Source: Polynucleobacter campilacus
GTDB taxonomy: Bacteria > Pseudomonadota > Gammaproteobacteria > Burkholderiales > Burkholderiaceae
NCBI RefSeq assembly: GCF_002206625.1
Contig: NZ_NGUP01000003.1
Span: 580,968-644,967 of the forward strand
Reading direction: 5' to 3'
DNA: 64,000 nucleotides
How positions within the stretch are numbered: the stretch's first letter is position 1; each line of letters begins with the position of its first letter. Below the pieces are notes generated by a model that made no database searches, was not told the DNA's origin, and worked only from the letters and a program-made list of their open reading frames with translations. Both the position numbers and the translations under genes were made by a program. Of the stretch, positions 19,961-30,848 are shown one piece after another.

Positions 19961-21129
19961 TACTTGAGCTCTTTGTTTGCAATCATTTTTCGAGCCATAC
20001 TCCAGCGGTGAACCTCGCTTGGCCCATCATAAATTCGGAAGCCACGCATATCTTTAAAAATTTTCATCAGTACGGTTTCACCAGTGACGCCTTGCCCGCC
20101 CAACATTTGCACGCAACGATCTACCACTCGCCACTCGGCCTCAGAGCAAATAACTTTAGCGCGACTAGACTCAAAATTGCAACGCTCTCCTTGATCCAAA
20201 AGCCAGGCAGTATGCCAAATATTTAGGCGAGAGGTTTGCAAATCCATGTCGTTATCTGCCAACATAAATCCAACGCCCTCGTGCTCGCCTAAGATTTTCC
20301 CAAAGGCCTCTCTTTTCTTTACGTAGGCAATGGCAATGTCTTGCGCACGTTGGGCTTGACCAAGCCAACGCATGCAATGGGTTAGCCTGGCAGGCGCTAA
20401 ACGTACTTGGGCATTTTTAAAGCCCTTACCAAGCTCGCCTAATATTTGTTTGGAAGAGACGTGTAAATTTGTAAACTGAAGAACGCCATGTCCGCCAACA
20501 AAGCAGCTATCCATCGCATCCATATTTCGAACAAGCTCAATGCCTGGCGCATTCATGTCTGACAAAAACATAGTTGCAGAGCCGTCTTCGCCGCGAGCCA
20601 TGATGATGACAAAGTCAGCTCCATCGGCCCCAGTAATAAACCACTTTTGGCCATTAATAAGATAGTCTTCGCCATCTTTGATGGCTGTGGTCATGAGCAT
20701 TGAAGGATCTGAGCCGGCGCCGGGAGCAGGCTCTGTCATGGCAAAGCACGAACGAATTTTTCCGGCAACCAAGGGGCGAAGCCAGCGCTCTTTTTGTTCT
20801 GGACTAGCAATTTCTTCCAGTAAATGAATATTGCCTTCATCGGGGGCGTGGATATTCATCGCGGTCGGCCCTAGTGAGGAGTAACCGGCCTCCTCAAAAA
20901 CAATCGCTTTTTCTATATGACTTAAGCCTAATCCCCCCATTTCAACAGAGGCATGGGGCGTCAGCAATCCCGCCTTACGCGCTAACTCCATTAATTCTTT
21001 GCGGAGATCCTCACCTGGGCCATGCTCATTTTGGCGCAAGTCTTTTTCGAATGGAATAACTTGATCACGAATAAATGATCGCGTCCGATCCCGCAACTCT
21101 TCTAGTTTGGGCGTTAAGGAGAAGTCCAT
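19960..21129 (-). CDS. Acyl-CoA dehydrogenase family protein (ACAD10/11-like)
   Basis: 389 residues from ATG 21129, giving the canonical start MDFSLTPKLEELRDRTRSFI; an upstream TTG at 21159 would add ten unrelated residues. The FAD/substrate motif CFAMTEPAPGAGSDP and the C-terminal catalytic region are clear. Where typical acyl-CoA dehydrogenases have Y-E-G-T-S with the catalytic Glu, this has IYDGPSEVH, with Asp near residue 368. That is the pattern I associate with ACAD10/11-like and FadE36-like enzymes. In that group the enzyme can eliminate phosphate from a 4-phosphoacyl-CoA made by a partner kinase. It is first in the leftward trio. Confidence 0.87.
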   Translation of the reverse strand: MDFSLTPKLEELRDRTRSFIRDQVIPFEKDLRQNEHGPGEDLRKELMELARKAGLLTPHASVEMGGLGLSHIEKAIVFEEAGYSSLGPTAMNIHAPDEGNIHLLEEIASPEQKERWLRPLVAGKIRSCFAMTEPAPGAGSDPSMLMTTAIKDGEDYLINGQKWFITGADGADFVIIMARGEDGSATMFLSDMNAPGIELVRNMDAMDSCFVGGHGVLQFTNLHVSSKQILGELGKGFKNAQVRLAPARLTHCMRWLGQAQRAQDIAIAYVKKREAFGKILGEHEGVGFMLADNDMDLQTSRLNIWHTAWLLDQGERCNFESSRAKVICSEAEWRVVDRCVQMLGGQGVTGETVLMKIFKDMRGFRIYDGPSEVHRWSMARKMIANKELK

Positions 21130-21276
21130 CGCTCGATTGTAATAGCAGGTAAAACTCAAATCACACTTAAAGTCTCCTACGACTAAAATACGTTTTGAAT
21201 GAGGCTGCCATGTAAGACCTTATGATTAATTTTTTTAATTGAGCTTGTTATCGAATTTTCAATTTTCGTTTGGCCC

Positions 21277-22026
21277 TTGCTACTGGCGGCGGCTTTTTTT
21301 GCTGGCTTAGTCGATGCAGTGGCTGGCGGCGGCGGCTTAATTCAGGTCCCCGCTCTATTTGCTGCTTACCCTAACGAGCATCCCGCAACATTGCTTTCAA
21401 CTAATAAAGTTTCTGCTGTTGGTGGAACCTTAAATGCTGCGCGAAAATATTTACGTCATGTTTCTTTGCCCTGGGCTGTTGTGTTGCCTGCAATTGTGGC
21501 CGGTTTTGTGGGATCGCTTTTGGGTGCCAGCGCCGTCAGCACCTTCCCCGCAGAGCCTTTGCGAAAGGCGCTGCCCTTCGTTTTGCTCTTTCTTTTGCTT
21601 TACACCTGGTTTCAACCATCGCTTGGTGAGGCCCACGCCCCCAAAGGCGAAAGTCGTTTTCAGCAATTTAAAGCTGCTGTCCTTGGTCTCACTATTGGGT
21701 TTTACGACGGCTTCTTTGGCCCTGGTACCGGTAGCTTTTTACTTTTTGGTTTTGTGCGATTCTTCGCTTTTGACTTTTTGCATGCATCTGCTGCAACAAA
21801 GTTGGTGAACGTTGCAACAAATTTGGCGGCGATTTTGTTGCTGGCTAGCTTGGGGCAAATTAATTGGCCACTTGGAATCGCCATGATGGTGGCCAATATT
21901 GTGGGCAGCCAATTCGGTAGCCGGCTTGCAATTCAGCATGGAAGTGCTTTTGTGAGAAAAGCTTTTCTGGTAATTGTGAGCGCCTTAATTTTGAAGTCTG
22001 CATGGAATGCTTATTTCTTGAATTAA
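21277..22026 (+). CDS. TSUP family membrane permease (TauE/SafE-like)
   Basis: About 249 residues from a TTG start, with eight or so hydrophobic segments. Two family motifs are visible: GLVDAVAGGGGLIQVPAL with LLSTNKVSAVGGTLNAARKY, and the second-half repeat GFYDGFFGPGTGSFLLFGFVRFF with ATKLVNVATNLAA. TSUP proteins export or import sulfite, sulfoacetate or related anions; the substrate here is unknown. The frame is open upstream to 21226 with no ATG, GTG or TTG before 21277. Relatives tend to start about nine residues earlier with M-E-F-S, which matches an ATC codon at 21250, so the true start is uncertain. Confidence 0.82.
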   Translation: MLLAAAFFAGLVDAVAGGGGLIQVPALFAAYPNEHPATLLSTNKVSAVGGTLNAARKYLRHVSLPWAVVLPAIVAGFVGSLLGASAVSTFPAEPLRKALPFVLLFLLLYTWFQPSLGEAHAPKGESRFQQFKAAVLGLTIGFYDGFFGPGTGSFLLFGFVRFFAFDFLHASAATKLVNVATNLAAILLLASLGQINWPLGIAMMVANIVGSQFGSRLAIQHGSAFVRKAFLVIVSALILKSAWNAYFLN

Positions 22027-22077
22027 ATCAATTACTTACAAAACCTACCCTTAATTTCCCCTTATCTTGTTGACCTT

Positions 22078-22093
22078 TGTTTCACGTGAAACA
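22078..22093. promoter_or_regulatory. parS: parS centromere site 1
   Basis: TGTTTCACGTGAAACA, a perfect 16-bp palindrome identical to the conserved bacterial parS consensus, 40 bp upstream of mnmG. ParB, encoded 3.4 kb downstream, loads here and spreads along DNA as a CTP-dependent clamp; ParA then drives origin segregation. Confidence 0.95.
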
Positions 22094-22132
22094 AACAAAA
22101 TGCTATGATCATCGCCCTATCTGAGGCAAATC

Positions 22133-24052
22133 ATGCGTTATTCCAAAAGTTTCGATGTCATCGTAGTTGGCGGCGGCCACGCTGGAACTGAGGCCGCCTT
22201 AGCTGCGGCACGCATGGGTTGCGATACTCTATTAGTAACCCACAGTATTGAGAGCCTAGGCTCAATGAGCTGTAATCCCTCTATCGGCGGCATTGGTAAG
22301 GGCCACCTGGTCAAAGAAATTGACGCTATGGGCGGCGCCATGGCTGCAGCCACTGATGAGGCTGGAATCCAGTTTCGTATTCTCAACTCCAGCAAGGGGC
22401 CCGCTGTAAGAGCAACCCGAGCCCAGGGCGACCGAATTCTCTACAAGGCGGCCATACGTAGCCGCTTAGAAAATCAAGAAAACCTCACCCTTTTCCAGGC
22501 TGCAGTTGATGATCTTTTAGTTAAGGGCGATGAGGTTAGGGGTGTTGTAACTCAAATGGGCTTAGAGTTTATGGCCAAAAAGGTTGTCCTAACTGCGGGA
22601 ACCTTTTTGGATGGAAAAATTCATGTTGGCTTAAATAATTATGCTGGTGGCCGCGCCGGTGATCCAGCAGCAGTTTCTCTGTCTGCACGATTAAAAGAGC
22701 TAAAGCTCCCACAGGGCAGGCTCAAGACTGGCACTCCACCCCGCATTGATGGTCGAACCATTAATTTCTCGGCCATGCTTGAGCAACCAGGAGATTTGGA
22801 CCCAGTGCCAGTGTTTTCTTATTTGGGGCGTCCGGAGCAGCATCCAAAACAGGTGCCCTGCTGGATTTCTCATACCAACGAAAAGACCCATGACATTATT
22901 CGGGGTGGCTTAGATCGCTCGCCCATGTATACCGGATTAATTGAGGGGGTTGGCCCGCGCTATTGCCCTTCTATTGAGGACAAAATTCATCGTTTTGCCT
23001 CTAGAAATAGTCACCAGATCTTTTTGGAGCCAGAGGGCTTAACTACAAACGAGTTCTACCCCAATGGAATCTCGACTAGCTTGCCTTTTGATATTCAGTG
23101 GGATCTGGTCCGAAGTATTCGTGGCCTGGAGTCTGCGGTGATTGTTCGTCCTGGTTATGCGATTGAGTATGACTTCTTTGATCCCCGCCAGTTAAGCCAC
23201 AGCCTAGAAACGAAGGCCATTGTTGGTCTTTACTTTGCTGGGCAGATTAACGGCACCACTGGCTATGAGGAGGCCGCAGCCCAAGGAATGCTGGCCGGCA
23301 TTAATGCTGGACTTGCTGCCAAGGGTAAAGAGCCCTGGTTGCCTAAGCGAAGCGAATCTTACATTGGCGTATTAGTGGATGATTTAATTACTCGTGGGGT
23401 TCAGGAGCCCTATCGAATGTTTACTAGTCGAGCTGAGTATCGCCTTAGCTTGAGGGAAGATAACGCCGATATGCGCTTAACCCCTATTGGGCGCGACCTA
23501 GGCTTAGTTGGTGATTGCCGCTGGGAAGTATTTTGCAGGAAACAGGAGGCTGTTTCACGTGAAACATCTCGTCTGCAGGATATCTGGGTCGGGCCAAAGC
23601 ATGAGGCTGCCCCCTTGGTTTCGGAGCTGTTGGGCCAAGATTTGTCGCATGAGTGCACCCTGACTGAGCTTTTGAGGCGCCCGGGCGTTACTTATGAGGC
23701 GATTACAGGCCTGGGCAATGGTTTATGGTCGCCCGGAACCTTGGATGACGATATTGGGCTTGCTGCACAAATTAGTGACCAGGTCGAGATTTCGGTGAAG
23801 TATCAAGGCTATATTGAGCGTCAAGCCCTTGAAATTGCCCGCCAAGAGCATAACGAGAGCTTTCCTCTCCCCGGGGCCCTGGATTACTCCCATGTATTGG
23901 GTCTATCCAAGGAAGTTCAACAAAAGTTGAATCAGCACAAGCCTGAAACATTGGGACAGGCCGGTAGGATTTCTGGGGTGACTCCAGCAGCACTTTCTTT
24001 GCTGCTCGTTCATCTGAAAAAAGGTTTGGGGCGCCCCCAAGAAACTACATGA
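22133..24052 (+). CDS. mnmG: tRNA uridine-5-carboxymethylaminomethyl modification enzyme MnmG
   Basis: A 639-residue MnmG/GidA. FAD-binding [18 protein letters not shown] is at the N-terminus, the conserved [23 protein letters not shown] follows, and [12 protein letters not shown] and [23 protein letters not shown] appear later. With MnmE it uses FAD, folate and glycine to make cmnm5U34 in tRNAs reading NNA/NNG codons. It lies upstream of rsmG with a 4-bp overlap (ATGA). A second perfect parS site is inside the coding sequence, so ParB spreading will cover this gene. Confidence 0.98.
   Translation: MRYSKSFDVIVVGGGHAGTEAALAAARMGCDTLLVTHSIESLGSMSCNPSIGGIGKGHLVKEIDAMGGAMAAATDEAGIQFRILNSSKGPAVRATRAQGDRILYKAAIRSRLENQENLTLFQAAVDDLLVKGDEVRGVVTQMGLEFMAKKVVLTAGTFLDGKIHVGLNNYAGGRAGDPAAVSLSARLKELKLPQGRLKTGTPPRIDGRTINFSAMLEQPGDLDPVPVFSYLGRPEQHPKQVPCWISHTNEKTHDIIRGGLDRSPMYTGLIEGVGPRYCPSIEDKIHRFASRNSHQIFLEPEGLTTNEFYPNGISTSLPFDIQWDLVRSIRGLESAVIVRPGYAIEYDFFDPRQLSHSLETKAIVGLYFAGQINGTTGYEEAAAQGMLAGINAGLAAKGKEPWLPKRSESYIGVLVDDLITRGVQEPYRMFTSRAEYRLSLREDNADMRLTPIGRDLGLVGDCRWEVFCRKQEAVSRETSRLQDIWVGPKHEAAPLVSELLGQDLSHECTLTELLRRPGVTYEAITGLGNGLWSPGTLDDDIGLAAQISDQVEISVKYQGYIERQALEIARQEHNESFPLPGALDYSHVLGLSKEVQQKLNQHKPETLGQAGRISGVTPAALSLLLVHLKKGLGRPQETT
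23551..23566. promoter_or_regulatory. parS: parS centromere site 2 (inside mnmG)
   Basis: A second exact TGTTTCACGTGAAACA, 1,473 bp after the first and within the mnmG coding region. In the mnmG frame the motif contributes the segment A-V-S-R-E-T-S without disturbing the protein. Two identical sites near parAB indicate a bona fide chromosomal parS cluster. Confidence 0.95.
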
Positions 24053-24717
24053 GCCAAGGTTTGCTTGCTCTGGGAATTGAGGGCCTAGGTTTAAATTTAA
24101 GCGCGGCAAATATAGCTGACTTAGAGCTTTTTCTGCAAGAAATGGGCCGCTGGAATCAGGTTCATAACCTCACTGCAATTGAGGGTGAAGCCGATTCTAT
24201 TCAATTACATCTTATTGATTCTATTGCAGTTTTACCTGTTTTAAGGCAGTTTTTAAAAGCCCCCAACCCTAAAATTGCAGACCTTGGGTCGGGCGGCGGC
24301 TTACCCGCAATTCCGATTGCCATTGTTGAGCCAGAATGGCACCTAAGCTTAATCGAGGCGGTTAGAAAAAAGACCGCTTTTCTTCAGCATGCTCGAGGAA
24401 GGTTGAAGTTAAAAAACATCAATATTCTGAGTGAGCGAGTTGAAAATGCTGCAATGCATCAAAAAGGCCAATTCGATGCCGTAATTTCAAGGGCCTTTAC
24501 TAGCCTTGCGCGCTTTTTAGAGCTTTCACTGCCCTTTTTAAAGCCTGATGGACTTGTATTTGCAATGAAAGGCAAGCGTGCAGATGAAGAGATGCAAGAG
24601 GTTTGTATGAGTGATTGGCGTTTGTTAGTCGACGAGCCCTTACATATACCCAATTTATCAGTGGAGCGACGCATTTTGGTGTTGAGCCCCATGAGAAAAT
24701 CACACCCCTCCCTTTAG
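24049..24717 (+). CDS. rsmG: 16S rRNA (guanine-N7)-methyltransferase
   Basis: A 222-residue SAM-dependent methyltransferase of the GidB family. Family features are [11 protein letters not shown] at the N-terminus, [10 protein letters not shown], and the SAM-binding motif [30 protein letters not shown] and [11 protein letters not shown] follow. It makes m7G527 in 16S rRNA (E. coli numbering), and loss gives low-level streptomycin resistance in relatives. It overlaps mnmG by 4 bp and ends 16 bp before parA, the standard mnmG-rsmG-parA-parB order. Confidence 0.96.
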   Translation: MSQGLLALGIEGLGLNLSAANIADLELFLQEMGRWNQVHNLTAIEGEADSIQLHLIDSIAVLPVLRQFLKAPNPKIADLGSGGGLPAIPIAIVEPEWHLSLIEAVRKKTAFLQHARGRLKLKNINILSERVENAAMHQKGQFDAVISRAFTSLARFLELSLPFLKPDGLVFAMKGKRADEEMQEVCMSDWRLLVDEPLHIPNLSVERRILVLSPMRKSHPSL

Positions 24718-24733
24718 AAAAAACACAGCAGCC

Positions 24734-25504
24734 ATGGCAAAAATATTCTGTATCGCAAATCAAAAAGGTGGCGTTGGTAAAACCACTACAGCTGTAAATT
24801 TGGCCGCTGGCTTGGCTGGACTTAAGCAGCGGGTATTGCTGGTTGACTTAGACCCGCAGGGCAATGCCACTATGGGCTCTGGGGTTGAAAAAGCAGATTT
24901 AAATAACAGCGTTTATCAGGTTTTGATTGGGCAAGCCAGAGTCAAAGATTGTGCGCAACGCTGCGAAAGCTCTGCTTACGATGTGTTGCCAGCAAATCGT
25001 GATTTGGCTGGTGCAGAAATCGAATTAGTAGATATCGATGCACGCGAATCACGTCTGAAAGATGCTTTAGCAGAAGTGGCCAATGATTACGATTTCATTT
25101 TGATTGACTGCCCCCCCGCACTGTCATTGTTAACGCTCAATGGATTGTGCGCAGCAAATGGCGTCATCGTTCCAATGCAGTGTGAATATTTTGCGCTCGA
25201 AGGTTTGTCAGATTTGGTGAACACGATTAAACAAGTGCATGCAAATTTGAATCCCGATTTAGCCATCATTGGTTTGCTACGTGTAATGTTTGATGCGCGT
25301 ATGACATTGCAACAGCAAGTGTCCGATCAGTTGCTTGAACACTTCGGTGACAAAGTATTTAAGGCCATTATTCCCCGCAATGTGCGTTTGGCAGAAGCCC
25401 CATCCTATGGGCTTCCTGGGGTAGCTTTTGATCGTTCATCAAGAGGTGCAAAGGCGTATTTAGAGTTTGGCGCCGAGATGATCGAGCGCATCAAACACCT
25501 GTAA
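24734..25504 (+). CDS. parA: Chromosome partitioning ATPase ParA
   Basis: A 256-residue ParA/Soj-type ATPase without an N-terminal helix-turn-helix, as expected for the chromosomal type. The deviant Walker A KGGVGKTTTAVNLA is near residue 11, VLLVDLDPQGNATMGSG follows, and IDCPPALSLLTLNGL is the Walker B region. ATP-bound ParA coats the nucleoid and is released by ParB-parS, producing directed origin movement. It lies 22 bp upstream of parB. Confidence 0.97.
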   Translation: MAKIFCIANQKGGVGKTTTAVNLAAGLAGLKQRVLLVDLDPQGNATMGSGVEKADLNNSVYQVLIGQARVKDCAQRCESSAYDVLPANRDLAGAEIELVDIDARESRLKDALAEVANDYDFILIDCPPALSLLTLNGLCAANGVIVPMQCEYFALEGLSDLVNTIKQVHANLNPDLAIIGLLRVMFDARMTLQQQVSDQLLEHFGDKVFKAIIPRNVRLAEAPSYGLPGVAFDRSSRGAKAYLEFGAEMIERIKHL

Positions 25505-25526
25505 CTTTTAGAAAGATTAAAACAGT

Positions 25527-26420
25527 ATGGTTGCCATTAAGAAAAAAGGTTTGGGCAGAGGGCTAGAGGCGCTCCTCGGCGAAAAAACTCAGCAAGCAAA
25601 CTCCACTACAGATATCAACCGTTTGCCATTGACCGCACTTCAGGCCGGCAAATATCAGCCCCGTCAAAAAATGGAGGCCAGCGCTTTGCAAGAATTAGCA
25701 GAAAGCATTCGTGAACAGGGCGTGATGCAGCCATTGTTAGTAAGGCTTGTAGCTCCAGGCAAGTACGAAATCATTGCTGGCGAGCGACGCTTTAGGGCGG
25801 CCTCTATTGCTGGACTGAAAGAGGTGCCCGTCTTAGTTTCTGGTGCAGATGATCAGGCAGCGGCGGCAATGGCTTTAGTTGAAAACATGCAGCGGGAGGA
25901 TTTAAATCCTCTGGAAGAATCACAGGGCCTGGCAAGGCTGATTGAAGAGTTTGGCTTTACTCATGAGCAGGCTGCAAAAGCAGTAGGAAAATCTCGTAGC
26001 GCGATTACCAATTTATTGCGCTTAGCTCAGCTGGCAAAACCTGTTCAGGCGATGCTATTGGCTGGCGATATCGACATGGGCCATGCCCGTGCTCTGTTGC
26101 CATTGCCGGGCGCTAGCCAGGTTGCGCTAGCCCAAAGAATTGCCGCTCAAGGCCTATCGGTGCGCGAAGCGGAAAAAATGTCTGCGGCCTTAGCAATTGC
26201 CGGTGGTCAGATTGGGGATAAAAAGCCCAAAACCAAGGCAGGCGCTAGTGCGCCAAGCCGCGACCCTGATATGCGTCGTCTTTCACAGGACATCGCTGAT
26301 TTAATAGGGTTAAACGTGGAATTTAAGTTTAAAGGTAAGGGTGGAGAGATCCGAATCGGCTTTAGCCAGTTTGATGAGCTTGATTCCTTATTAAAAAAGT
26401 TGGGTATTGAGGCTGCCTAG
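25527..26420 (+). CDS. parB: Chromosome partitioning protein ParB
   Basis: 297 residues. KKGLGRGLEALLGE at the N-terminus is the ParA-interacting segment. The CTP-binding ParB/Srx region has YQPRQKMEASALQELAESIREQGVMQPLLVR and GERRFRAA, followed by VENMQREDLNPLEESQ. The helix-turn-helix (HEQAAKAVGKSRSAITNLLRL) recognises parS, and the C-terminal third is the dimer domain. The two parS sites it should bind are at 22078 and 23551. Confidence 0.97.
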   Translation: MVAIKKKGLGRGLEALLGEKTQQANSTTDINRLPLTALQAGKYQPRQKMEASALQELAESIREQGVMQPLLVRLVAPGKYEIIAGERRFRAASIAGLKEVPVLVSGADDQAAAAMALVENMQREDLNPLEESQGLARLIEEFGFTHEQAAKAVGKSRSAITNLLRLAQLAKPVQAMLLAGDIDMGHARALLPLPGASQVALAQRIAAQGLSVREAEKMSAALAIAGGQIGDKKPKTKAGASAPSRDPDMRRLSQDIADLIGLNVEFKFKGKGGEIRIGFSQFDELDSLLKKLGIEAA

Positions 26421-26452
26421 CAAGCCTTTGCCAGCTTGAAGAAAAGTATTTT

Positions 26453-26941
26453 GTGAATAGAAAGCAGCCACTCAATAAGCGCGAATGGGACGAAGTCGAG
26501 GACGATTCCTTTAAGACCCTCAGCAAAGAGGAAATGAATGCCTTGCGAAAAGCAAAGCCACGCAACTTTGCCTCGATGAATGCATGGTGGGTTGTTTTAA
26601 GTCAGGTTGCTATTACCCTTCTAATTGCCACCGCTTGCTATGTATTTTCGAGTCTAGCTGACAAAAGCGTTTATACTTATTCGGCTTTAGTAGGCGGTTT
26701 GATTGGATTTTTGCCTTCCGCGTTGTTTTTGATGCGAATAGAGGCGGCAAAGAAGAGCGTCAAATCTAGCCCCGGCGGTTTTTTGACGGCAGTGGTTTCT
26801 GGTGAATTTATCAAAATCCTAGCAACTATCGTTTTGTTCATAGGCTTTGCCCTAAAGCAGCCTGATTTGAAATGGATCCCGTTGCTTGTTACGTATTTAG
26901 CTACGCTTAAATGTTATTTGTTGGCGTGGTTCTGGAAGTAG
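26453..26941 (+). CDS. atpI: ATP synthase subunit I (AtpI)
   Basis: 162 residues from a GTG start. A charged, soluble N-terminus of about 45 residues is followed by four hydrophobic segments, with the AYSALVGGLIGFLPSALFLMR-like stretch typical of AtpI. It sits directly upstream of atpB in the F1Fo operon. AtpI is thought to help c-ring assembly or ion uptake and is not part of the final enzyme. Sequence conservation in this family is low, so the call rests on topology and position. Confidence 0.85.
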   Translation: MNRKQPLNKREWDEVEDDSFKTLSKEEMNALRKAKPRNFASMNAWWVVLSQVAITLLIATACYVFSSLADKSVYTYSALVGGLIGFLPSALFLMRIEAAKKSVKSSPGGFLTAVVSGEFIKILATIVLFIGFALKQPDLKWIPLLVTYLATLKCYLLAWFWK

Positions 26942-26969
26942 CAAGATGTATATAAACAAGGACAAGTAA

Positions 26970-27863
<894 letters not shown>

Positions 27864-27878
27864 TCTTTTTATTTTTAA

Positions 27879-28172
<294 letters not shown>

Positions 28173-28235
28173 TTGTTTTGGCGTGGATGACCAACGGTTC
28201 ATCCAACCGTTCTCAACAATACTGAAAGGAATATC

Positions 28236-28706
28236 GTGAATCTGAACGCGACCCTATTCGCGCAAATGATCGTCTTCTTTGTCTTATGGTGGGTAGTTGC
28301 ACGTTTTGTGTGGCCTCCATTAGTAAAGGCATTGGATGAGCGTTCAACCAAAATTGCCGATGGTTTGGCTGCTGCCGAGCGTGGAAAAGAAGAATTAGCG
28401 CTCGCAAATAATGCGGCTGAGCAAGAGCTTTCTAAAGCACGTCAAGAAGGTGTGCTACGTGTAGCTGAAGCAGAAAAACGCGCACAAATGTCGGCCGATG
28501 AAATTCGTGCCAACGCACAAGCGGAAGCTACGCGCATTATTTCTCAAGCCAAAGAAGATGCAGATCAACAAGTGACGCGCGCACGCGAAGTGTTGCGTGC
28601 CGAAGTTGCTGTATTGGCCGTTAAAGGCGCTGAGCAAATTTTGCGTCGTGAAGTTGATGCCAAAGCGCACGGTGCATTGCTTGATCAATTGAAGGCAGAG
28701 CTTTGA
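28236..28706 (+). CDS. atpF: F1Fo ATP synthase subunit b
   Basis: 156 residues from a GTG start at 28236, preceded by GAAAGGA. A single N-terminal membrane helix ([23 protein letters not shown]) continues into a long charged coiled coil with the [18 protein letters not shown] pattern. A dimer forms the peripheral stalk linking Fo to subunit delta. It ends 1 bp before atpH. Confidence 0.97.
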   Translation: MNLNATLFAQMIVFFVLWWVVARFVWPPLVKALDERSTKIADGLAAAERGKEELALANNAAEQELSKARQEGVLRVAEAEKRAQMSADEIRANAQAEATRIISQAKEDADQQVTRAREVLRAEVAVLAVKGAEQILRREVDAKAHGALLDQLKAEL

Positions 28707-28707
28707 T

Positions 28708-29244
28708 ATGGCTGAGTTAGCCACCATTGCCCGTCCTTATGCTGAAGCGCTTTTTCAAAGCGCCAAGCCTGCCGAGCTTGCCTCAATGTTGGAGCAACTA
28801 AACGAGTTAGCACAGCTTGCTGCGCTGCCTGAAGTTGCTAGCTTGTCTAACAACCCAAAAGTTTCTGCGGCTGACTTGACTAAGCTTTTATCTGGCATGG
28901 TGAAGACAAAGTTAGATGTCAAAGTCTCAAGCTTTTTAAGTCTCGTGAATCAAAGCCATCGCTTGGCAGCCATCCCTGAAATTGCAAGTCAATTTGAGGC
29001 GATGAAGAACAAAAGCGAAGGTGCAGCAGAAGTAATGATTACCAGCGCATTCCCGATAGAGGGCTCTGCGTTAAATGATTTGTTGTCAAGCTTGAAGAAG
29101 CGCTTTGGGGGTAGAGATTTACGCCCAACTATTCAGATTGATCCAGCATTGATTGGCGGTGTTCGCATTCAAGTTGGTGACGAGGTGATGGATAGTTCTG
29201 TGAAGGCACGGTTAGCTCAAATGCAAGTAAGTCTTGGCGCATAA
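28708..29244 (+). CDS. atpH: F1Fo ATP synthase subunit delta
   Basis: 178 residues of the OSCP/delta family. The N-terminal helical domain (TIARPYAEALFQSAK) binds the alpha subunit tops, and the C-terminal GGVRIQVGDEVMDSSVKARLAQM contacts subunit b. It lies 1 bp after atpF and 45 bp before atpA. Confidence 0.97.
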   Translation: MAELATIARPYAEALFQSAKPAELASMLEQLNELAQLAALPEVASLSNNPKVSAADLTKLLSGMVKTKLDVKVSSFLSLVNQSHRLAAIPEIASQFEAMKNKSEGAAEVMITSAFPIEGSALNDLLSSLKKRFGGRDLRPTIQIDPALIGGVRIQVGDEVMDSSVKARLAQMQVSLGA

Positions 29245-29289
29245 GTTATCCCTATTAAGAACATACGAAATAAGACCCAGGAGTAAGTA

Positions 29290-30831
29290 ATGCAACTCAA
29301 CCCTTCCGAGATCAGCGAGCTGATCAAAAGCCGAATTAGCGAAATGGGTGTTGACACCCAGTCTCGCAACGAAGGCACTGTTATTTCAGTGACCGACGGT
29401 ATTTGCCGCGTCCACGGCTTGTCTGGCGTGATGCAGGGCGAAATGTTGGAATTCCCAAACAACACTATTGGCCTCGCTTTGAACCTTGAGCGTGATTCAG
29501 TGGGTGCTGTGGTGTTGGGTGAATACACCCACATTAAAGAAGGCGATTCAGTTAAATGTACGGGCCGTATTTTGGAAGTTCCAGTGGGCCCAGAGTTGCT
29601 CGGTCGCGTTGTAAACGCGCTTGGTCAGCCGATTGATGGCAAGGGTCCAATCAATACCAAATTAACGGACTTTATTGAAAAAGTTGCTCCTGGTGTTATC
29701 GCACGGCAATCTGTTAGCCAGCCACTGCAAACTGGTTTGAAGGCAATTGATGCAATGGTTCCAATCGGCCGTGGTCAGCGTGAGTTGATCATTGGCGACC
29801 GTCAAACTGGTAAGACTGCAGTTGCAGTTGATGCGATCATTAACCAAAAAGGTAAAGGCGTTTATTGCGTTTACGTTGCGATTGGTCAAAAAGCTTCTAC
29901 GATTGCTAACGTTGTTCGTAAGCTCACTGAATTGGGCGCGATGGAGTACACCGTGGTTGTTGCAGCAAGCGCTTCTGAGTCTGCAGCGATGCAGTACCTC
30001 TCTGCCTATGCAGGTTGCACGATGGGTGAATACTTCCGTGATCGCGGTGAAGATGCTTTGATTGTTTACGATGACTTGACTAAACAAGCGGTTGCTTATC
30101 GTCAAATTTCCTTATTACTCCGTCGCCCACCAGGACGCGAAGCTTATCCTGGAGACGTATTTTACCTTCACTCACGCTTACTTGAGCGTGCTGCTCGTGT
30201 AAACGCTGAGTATGTTGAGAAGTTCACCAATGGCGCAGTAAAAGGTAAAACCGGTTCTTTGACCGCATTGCCTATTATTGAAACTCAAGCTGGCGACGTT
30301 TCTGCATTCGTTCCAACGAACGTGATTTCGATTACCGATGGCCAGATCTTCTTAGAAACAGACTTGTTCAACGCTGGCGTGCGCCCTGCGATTAACGCTG
30401 GTATTTCTGTTTCCCGTGTTGGTGGTGCAGCACAAACCAAAGTGATCAAGAAATTGTCCGGCGGTATTCGTACTGACTTGGCGCAATATCGTGAATTGGC
30501 CGCATTTGCGCAGTTTGCGTCTGACCTTGATGATGCAACCCGTAAGCAACTTGAGCGCGGTAAGCGTGTTACAGAGTTGTGCAAACAGGCTCAGTACAAA
30601 CCTTTACAGGTTTGGGAAATGGCCGTCTCACTTTATGCAATGAATAACCGTTACTTCGATGATCTTGAAGTAAAGCATGTATTGGCATTTGAAAAAGGCT
30701 TGCAAGATCATTTGAAATCTAAATACGCTGATTTAGTTGCGCGCATTGAAGAAACCAAAGACTTAAGTAAAGATGACGAAGCTGCTTTGCGTGCTGCAAT
30801 TGAGGACTACAAGCGCTCAGCCTCTTTCTAA
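29290..30831 (+). CDS. atpA: F1Fo ATP synthase subunit alpha
   Basis: 513 residues, the usual length. Walker [16 protein letters not shown] is near residue 169. The conserved arginine region appears as [18 protein letters not shown], and [19 protein letters not shown] is the signature. It forms the non-catalytic sites of the F1 hexamer with subunit beta. Confidence 0.98.
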   Translation: MQLNPSEISELIKSRISEMGVDTQSRNEGTVISVTDGICRVHGLSGVMQGEMLEFPNNTIGLALNLERDSVGAVVLGEYTHIKEGDSVKCTGRILEVPVGPELLGRVVNALGQPIDGKGPINTKLTDFIEKVAPGVIARQSVSQPLQTGLKAIDAMVPIGRGQRELIIGDRQTGKTAVAVDAIINQKGKGVYCVYVAIGQKASTIANVVRKLTELGAMEYTVVVAASASESAAMQYLSAYAGCTMGEYFRDRGEDALIVYDDLTKQAVAYRQISLLLRRPPGREAYPGDVFYLHSRLLERAARVNAEYVEKFTNGAVKGKTGSLTALPIIETQAGDVSAFVPTNVISITDGQIFLETDLFNAGVRPAINAGISVSRVGGAAQTKVIKKLSGGIRTDLAQYRELAAFAQFASDLDDATRKQLERGKRVTELCKQAQYKPLQVWEMAVSLYAMNNRYFDDLEVKHVLAFEKGLQDHLKSKYADLVARIEETKDLSKDDEAALRAAIEDYKRSASF

Positions 30832-30848
30832 GAGGGCTCGCATAAATC

